In this document: in pieces, positions 60,633 to 64,000 of the stretch
Numbering within the stretch: the first letter of the stretch is position 1
Layout: each line of letters starts with the position of its first letter
Source of the DNA: Aquabacterium sp.
Lineage (GTDB): Bacteria > Pseudomonadota > Gammaproteobacteria > Burkholderiales > Burkholderiaceae_C
NCBI GenBank assembly: GCA_023266355.1
Contig: JAHFQM010000001.1
Location: forward strand, 580,115 to 644,114
Reading direction: 5' to 3'
Length of the DNA stretch: 64,000 bases
Notes under the pieces: generated by a model
Databases searched by the model: none
What the model was told of the DNA's origin: nothing
What the model saw: the letters and a program-made list of their open reading frames with translations, nothing else
Translations under genes and position numbers: made by a program

Positions 60633-61184
60633 ATGAAAAACGTGGTTCGAGTTGGTTCTATCGGTGCAGTTTTGGCCCTGGCCTGCTCGGGGGTGTTCGC
60701 AATTGAAGCCAACCTCGGCACGCTGAGCACGGCTGACACGACCTTCGGCAACACGTTCTACGCCTCCACGGCGGGCTTCACCGACTACTACACGTTCAGC
60801 ATCGGTGACGGCGGCACGGTGTCGGGCACGACCACCGACGGCTCGCTCCTGAACGCCCTGCTGTCGTTCGACAAAGACGTGATCCTGACCTCGCTGGTCC
60901 TGGGCAACACGTCCTTTGGCACCTACTACGGCGTGGACCTCAGCATTCCCTACAACGGCACGACCAACACTTTCAGCTTCTCCGGCCTGAACGCTGGCAG
61001 CTACAAGCTGGCCGTGACGGGTCTCGTGACCCTGGGCGACAACAGATCCGCTTCTTACGCTGGTACCATCCGCACGACCGCTTCGGTGGCGTCGCCGGCG
61101 CCTGAGCCTGCTGACTTGGCCTTGACCGTCATGGGTCTGGCGGGCGTTGGCTTGCTGTTGGGGCGCAGCCGCAAGGCCGCCTGA
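60633..61184 (+). CDS. FxDxF-type PEP-CTERM protein
   Basis: Secreted protein of 183 residues. Signal peptide at 1-23 (VGSIGAVLALACSGVFA). The region GFTDYYTFSIGDGGTVSGTT resembles the GxFxDxFxF stretch of FxDxF-family PEP-CTERM proteins, followed by a small beta domain. The C-terminal signal is APEPADLAL, a hydrophobic helix and GRSRKAA. It lies next to epsD and the exosortase gene and has a strong terminator, so it is probably abundant and a direct substrate of that exosortase. Its role in the matrix is unknown. Confidence 0.88.
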   Translation: MKNVVRVGSIGAVLALACSGVFAIEANLGTLSTADTTFGNTFYASTAGFTDYYTFSIGDGGTVSGTTTDGSLLNALLSFDKDVILTSLVLGNTSFGTYYGVDLSIPYNGTTNTFSFSGLNAGSYKLAVTGLVTLGDNRSASYAGTIRTTASVASPAPEPADLALTVMGLAGVGLLLGRSRKAA

Positions 61185-61252
61185 GCAGGCTGGCTCCACC
61201 AACAGTGGCCCTTCGGGGCCCTGACAAGCGGGTGACACCCGTTTGTGCCATC

Positions 61253-61277
61253 ACGGACCTTCGGGTCCGTTTTTTTT
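61253..61277 (+). terminator. Rho-independent terminator after the FxDxF gene
   Basis: Stem ACGGACC/GGTCCGT with a TTCG loop, then eight T. Two further hairpins precede it: GGCCCTTCGGGGCC (61207-61220) and ACAA-GCGGGT/ACCCGT-TTGT (61224-61246), so three hairpins stand in a row within 75 bp. Confidence 0.95.
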
Positions 61278-61318
61278 GGGCTTCGCACATGGATGGTGCC
61301 CCTCGACAGGAGTTGGAT

Positions 61319-62212
61319 TTGAACAAGACTTGGGTGTGTTGGGTTGTTGGGCTGGCCTTGCTGGGTGGTTGCAACAAGAAGGATGCGGCGCCTGCGGCAG
61401 GCGAGTCCCAGGTGGCGGCCCAGGTCAACGAAGGGGAGGTCTCGGTCCACCAAGTGGAGGCCTTGCTGCAATTGCAGCCCGCGCTGGGTGCCAGGTTTGG
61501 TGAGCAGGCCTCGGCCCGTGCGCTCGACAGCCTGATTGAGCAGGAACTGGCCGCCCAGGCCGCTGTGCAGGCTGGGCTGGACCACAGTCCCAAGACTTTG
61601 CAGGCCTTGGCACTGGCCCGCCGGGAAGTGCTGGCGCGCGCCTACCAGGATCAACTGGCCGAGAAGGCATCCCTGCCAGACACCAGCGCGGTGGAGCGCT
61701 ACTACGACGAACACCCGGAGTTGTTCTCGCAGCGCCGCCAGTATCTGCTGGAAGAAACCGTGGCCCAGGTCACTGGCGCGGATGTGGATGCCTGGTTGCG
61801 CAAAGCCGAATCGACCCACAGCGTGGAGGAGTTGCAGGCCTGGCTGGCGCAACAGACGGTGCCGCGCAAGAGCCGACGCTTTGCGCAATGGGCCGAGGGT
61901 ATGCCGCTGGAGTTGCTGCCCCGTTTGGCCAAGCTCAAGCCTGGCCAGTCCATGGCCTTGCGCAGGCCCGAGAGCGTTTACGTGCTGACGGTGATCAAGA
62001 CGGAAGACGCGCCAGTGCTTCTGGGCCAGGCCACCCCGGCCATCCAGGCTGTGCTGACCGGACAGCGTCGCCAGGAAGCGGTGCGCGAGGGCATGACCCG
62101 GTTGCGCGAGCAGGCCAAGATCACCCGGTTCATGGCCCAGGCTGAGGCCAATGCTTCTGCCGCCTCGTCCGCGGACGTCGCCAGCGCGCCCCAGCCGTCG
62201 GCCAGTCACTGA
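61319..62212 (+). CDS. epsD: EpsD-family peptidyl-prolyl cis-trans isomerase, lipoprotein
   Basis: Predicted periplasmic lipoprotein of about 297 residues with parvulin/SurA-like organisation. The signal WVCWVVGLALLGGCNKKD has the lipobox LGGC. The N-terminal SurA-like helices include LDSLIEQELAAQAAVQAGL, ALARREVLARAYQDQL and SAVERYYDEHPELFSQRR; the isomerase-like region spans about 150-260 but lacks a well-preserved parvulin core. The TTG at 61319 is chosen because AGGAG lies 6 nt upstream; ATG 61289 is the alternative. Its place before epsH matches the EpsD of Methylobacillus-type exopolysaccharide loci. Folding of exported proteins is inference. Confidence 0.85.
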   Translation: MNKTWVCWVVGLALLGGCNKKDAAPAAGESQVAAQVNEGEVSVHQVEALLQLQPALGARFGEQASARALDSLIEQELAAQAAVQAGLDHSPKTLQALALARREVLARAYQDQLAEKASLPDTSAVERYYDEHPELFSQRRQYLLEETVAQVTGADVDAWLRKAESTHSVEELQAWLAQQTVPRKSRRFAQWAEGMPLELLPRLAKLKPGQSMALRRPESVYVLTVIKTEDAPVLLGQATPAIQAVLTGQRRQEAVREGMTRLREQAKITRFMAQAEANASAASSADVASAPQPSASH

Positions 62213-62266
62213 GCGTGCCTGCACCTGGCGCGGTGCCTGGGTCGCGCTGAACACGGAGTCCTGCCT

Positions 62267-63898
62267 GTGTCCCTGTCTTTGCTTTTGCCCCTGGCCTGGT
62301 TGAGCCTGGCCATCCCCAGCCTGTGGGGCTGGTTGTTCGGCACCTGGACGGCCTACAGCCAAGGCCACGAACTGCTGTTGCTGAGCGTGGCCGGGTGGCT
62401 GGTCTGGCGCCAGCGTGACGCCACGTCTGCGGGGCGGCCTGAGCGTCTGGGCGCCATCTTCTGGCTGGCCTGGGGGCTGTGCTTGCTGGGCTATGTGCTG
62501 GGGCGCTCGCAGGAGTTCATCCGCATCGAGTTGCTGTCCCTGTGGTTGTCGGCCTTGCTGGTGATGTGGGCGGCGCGCGGTTGGCAGGGCCTGCGTCGCA
62601 CCTGGTTTGCCTGGCTGTTCTGCCTGTTTGCCATGCCATTGCCGTTCTCGCTGGTGCTGGCGCTGACGGCGCCGCTCAAGGAGGCGGTGTCCATGGTGGC
62701 CACCTTCGTGCTGTCCGGGGTGGGTTACCCGGTGGGGCGCAGCGGCGTCGTCATCACGGTGGGGCAGTACCAACTGCTGGTGGCCGAGGCCTGTGCCGGG
62801 CTGCACTCCATGTTCATCCTGGAGGCCATGGGCCTGCTGTACAGCCACTTGGCGCAGCACACCTCGTGGTGGCGCAACGGGCTGCTGGCCGTGCTGGCCG
62901 TGCCCGTGTCTTTCCTGGCCAATGTCGTGCGGGTGATGATCCTGGTGGTCGTGACCCACCATTTCGGCGATGCGGCGGGGCAGGGCTTTGTCCACAATTT
63001 CGCTGGCCTGGCGCTGTTCGCTGTCGCGCTGGTGCTGATGGCCGGTGCGGACGCGCTGCTGGGCCTGGTCTGGCCTGACAGGCGCGTGCCTGCGGACGCA
63101 GCGGTCGTTCCGCCAGCCAAGGTCGAGGGGCCGACATCACTCAGCGAACCCACGGCAGGGCGCGGTCTGGGTCTGGCCGCCTGCCTCGTTGTGGCTGCGT
63201 TGGCGAGCCTCTGGCTGCGGCCTGGCGTCTCGGCCGAAGCCGAGGCCCGTGCGCAGGTGCCGCTGGAGGCCTTGTTCCCGAAAGAAATCCCGACCCAGGT
63301 GGACGGACCCTCTGGCGTGCAACGCAGCGCCTGGCGACTGGACCCGGTGGCTTCTGGCATGGTGCGGCCTGCTTTTGAGGCGGCGCGGCGCTTCCAGATG
63401 TACGACCAGGTGCTGGAGCGCACCTACGTCCACCCGAGTGGCCAGCGGGTGATGCTGTCGGTGGCCTATGGGCGTCAGCAGTCGGTGGGCTTGCAGATGC
63501 ACCGCCCGGAGGTCTGCTACCGGGCCGGTGGCTTCCGCGTCAGCGATGTCAGGCCGGGCACCTTGGCATTGCCAGGCGTGACGGCCCCGCTCAGCCTGCC
63601 TGTGGTCCGCCTGGTGGCGGCCTTGTCCGAGCGCCCCGAGCCCATCACGTATTGGCGCTTGTTTGGCGATGAGCCTGTGCGTGACGAGGCCAGCCTCAAG
63701 CTGCGCCAGCTCATCGCAGGGCTGAGTCGACGCGGTTTGGCCGATGGCCTGTTGGTGCGCATCTCCACCATCGACGCCAACGCGGATGCGGGTTGGCAGT
63801 GGCAGGAAGCGTTCGCGCGCGATCTGGCCACGGCCTTGTCGCCGCAGCAGCGTTTGCGTGTGCTGGGTGCGCGGCCCGAGGATGCGCCAGGGCCTTGA
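62267..63898 (+). CDS. epsH: Exosortase (EpsH/Xrt family) fused to an EpsI-like domain
   Basis: Membrane cysteine protease/transpeptidase of 543 residues that recognises PEP-CTERM signals. The exosortase half (about 1-270) has some eight helices and the expected triad: Cys176 in AEACAGLHSMF, Arg222 in ANVVRVMILVV and His243 in FVHNFAGLALF. After a Pro/Ala-rich linker and one more membrane helix (about 300-318; GLGLAACLVVAALASLWL), residues about 320-540 form a periplasmic EpsI-like (DUF3485) domain with LMLSVAYGRQQ-type core and HRPEVCYRAGGFRVSD. The start is GTG at 62267, 54 bp after epsD. The assignment to a subtype (XrtB-like) rests on the EpsD neighbour. Confidence 0.9.
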   Translation: MSLSLLLPLAWLSLAIPSLWGWLFGTWTAYSQGHELLLLSVAGWLVWRQRDATSAGRPERLGAIFWLAWGLCLLGYVLGRSQEFIRIELLSLWLSALLVMWAARGWQGLRRTWFAWLFCLFAMPLPFSLVLALTAPLKEAVSMVATFVLSGVGYPVGRSGVVITVGQYQLLVAEACAGLHSMFILEAMGLLYSHLAQHTSWWRNGLLAVLAVPVSFLANVVRVMILVVVTHHFGDAAGQGFVHNFAGLALFAVALVLMAGADALLGLVWPDRRVPADAAVVPPAKVEGPTSLSEPTAGRGLGLAACLVVAALASLWLRPGVSAEAEARAQVPLEALFPKEIPTQVDGPSGVQRSAWRLDPVASGMVRPAFEAARRFQMYDQVLERTYVHPSGQRVMLSVAYGRQQSVGLQMHRPEVCYRAGGFRVSDVRPGTLALPGVTAPLSLPVVRLVAALSERPEPITYWRLFGDEPVRDEASLKLRQLIAGLSRRGLADGLLVRISTIDANADAGWQWQEAFARDLATALSPQQRLRVLGARPEDAPGP

Positions 63899-63939
63899 CC
63901 CCGGTGGTTGACCCAGGTGGTTAAGCCCGAAGGCCAGCG

Positions 63940-64000
63940 TCAGGCCAGCAGGTCCTGCCACTCGGGGTGGCGCCGCATGTACACCTGCACATAGCTGCAC
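63940..64000 (-). CDS. C-terminal end of an unidentified protein
   Basis: An open minus-strand frame enters from the right edge and stops at 63940, encoding CSYVQVYMRRHPEWQDLLA at its end. It is convergent with the exosortase gene. Only 19 residues are visible, so no family can be named, and it could be chance. Confidence 0.3.
   Translation of the reverse strand, partial: CSYVQVYMRRHPEWQDLLA

Overview
The window is 64 kb of GC-rich chromosome from a betaproteobacterium of the order Burkholderiales. The evidence is the gene order leuC-entericidin-leuD-leuB-asd-fimV-truA-trpF-trpB-trpA-accD-folC-SPOR-cvpA-purF-metZ, the prpBC-acnD-prpF methylcitrate operon, and mdh/gntR/sdhCDAB/sdhE/gltA side by side. 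The exosortase/PEP-CTERM genes point towards the Leptothrix/Aquabacterium/Rubrivivax side of the order; that finer placement is inference. I see no prophage, insertion sequence, CRISPR array or plasmid function. This is a core-metabolism region with a few accessory islands.

Layout. 0-11.5 kb: 5' part of acnA (minus strand), a bile-acid/sodium-symporter-like permease, rluA, a large hybrid sensor kinase, a FabH-like ketoacyl synthase, sbcB with an overlapping YgjP-like metallopeptidase, and penicillin-binding protein 1A. 11.8-23.6 kb: acnB, a small secreted protein of unknown function, and the minus-strand methylcitrate operon prpB-prpC-acnD-prpF, facing its divergent sigma-54 activator gene prpR. 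23.6-28.7 kb: a PEP-CTERM protein, a radical SAM protein with unusual cysteine spacing, a CoA-ester lyase and mdh. 28.9-35.1 kb: a GntR regulator, the complete succinate dehydrogenase operon with its flavinylation factor, and gltA. 35.2-39.7 kb: leucine biosynthesis plus asd. 40.1-55.1 kb: fimV, truA, trpFBA, accD, folC, an SPOR protein, cvpA, purF, metZ and gltX. 55.2-56.1 kb: two copies of a tRNA-Ala/Glu/Asp cluster. 56.1-60.6 kb: a MaoC protein, a DMT permease, a phosphomannomutase and waaA. 60.6-63.9 kb: the start of an exopolysaccharide/exosortase locus (FxDxF-type PEP-CTERM protein, EpsD-like isomerase, EpsH exosortase fused to EpsI).

How the genes work together. Both aconitases, malate dehydrogenase, succinate dehydrogenase, citrate synthase and the whole 2-methylcitrate cycle lie within 35 kb, so propionate oxidation feeds succinate and pyruvate into TCA genes next door. 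Regulatory DNA fits this. A near-perfect sigma-54 promoter precedes prpB, with inverted repeats next to prpR. An 18-bp perfect palindrome between gntR and mdh recurs in degenerate form upstream of acnB, which suggests that the GntR protein controls a local TCA regulon. The exosortase at the right end would process both PEP-CTERM proteins seen here, one of them 38 kb away.

Sequence features most worth a second look are the shared palindrome, interleaved inverted repeats in the asd-fimV gap, the repeat and dyad arrangement upstream of sdhC, the duplicated tRNA block, and the exosortase-EpsI fusion.
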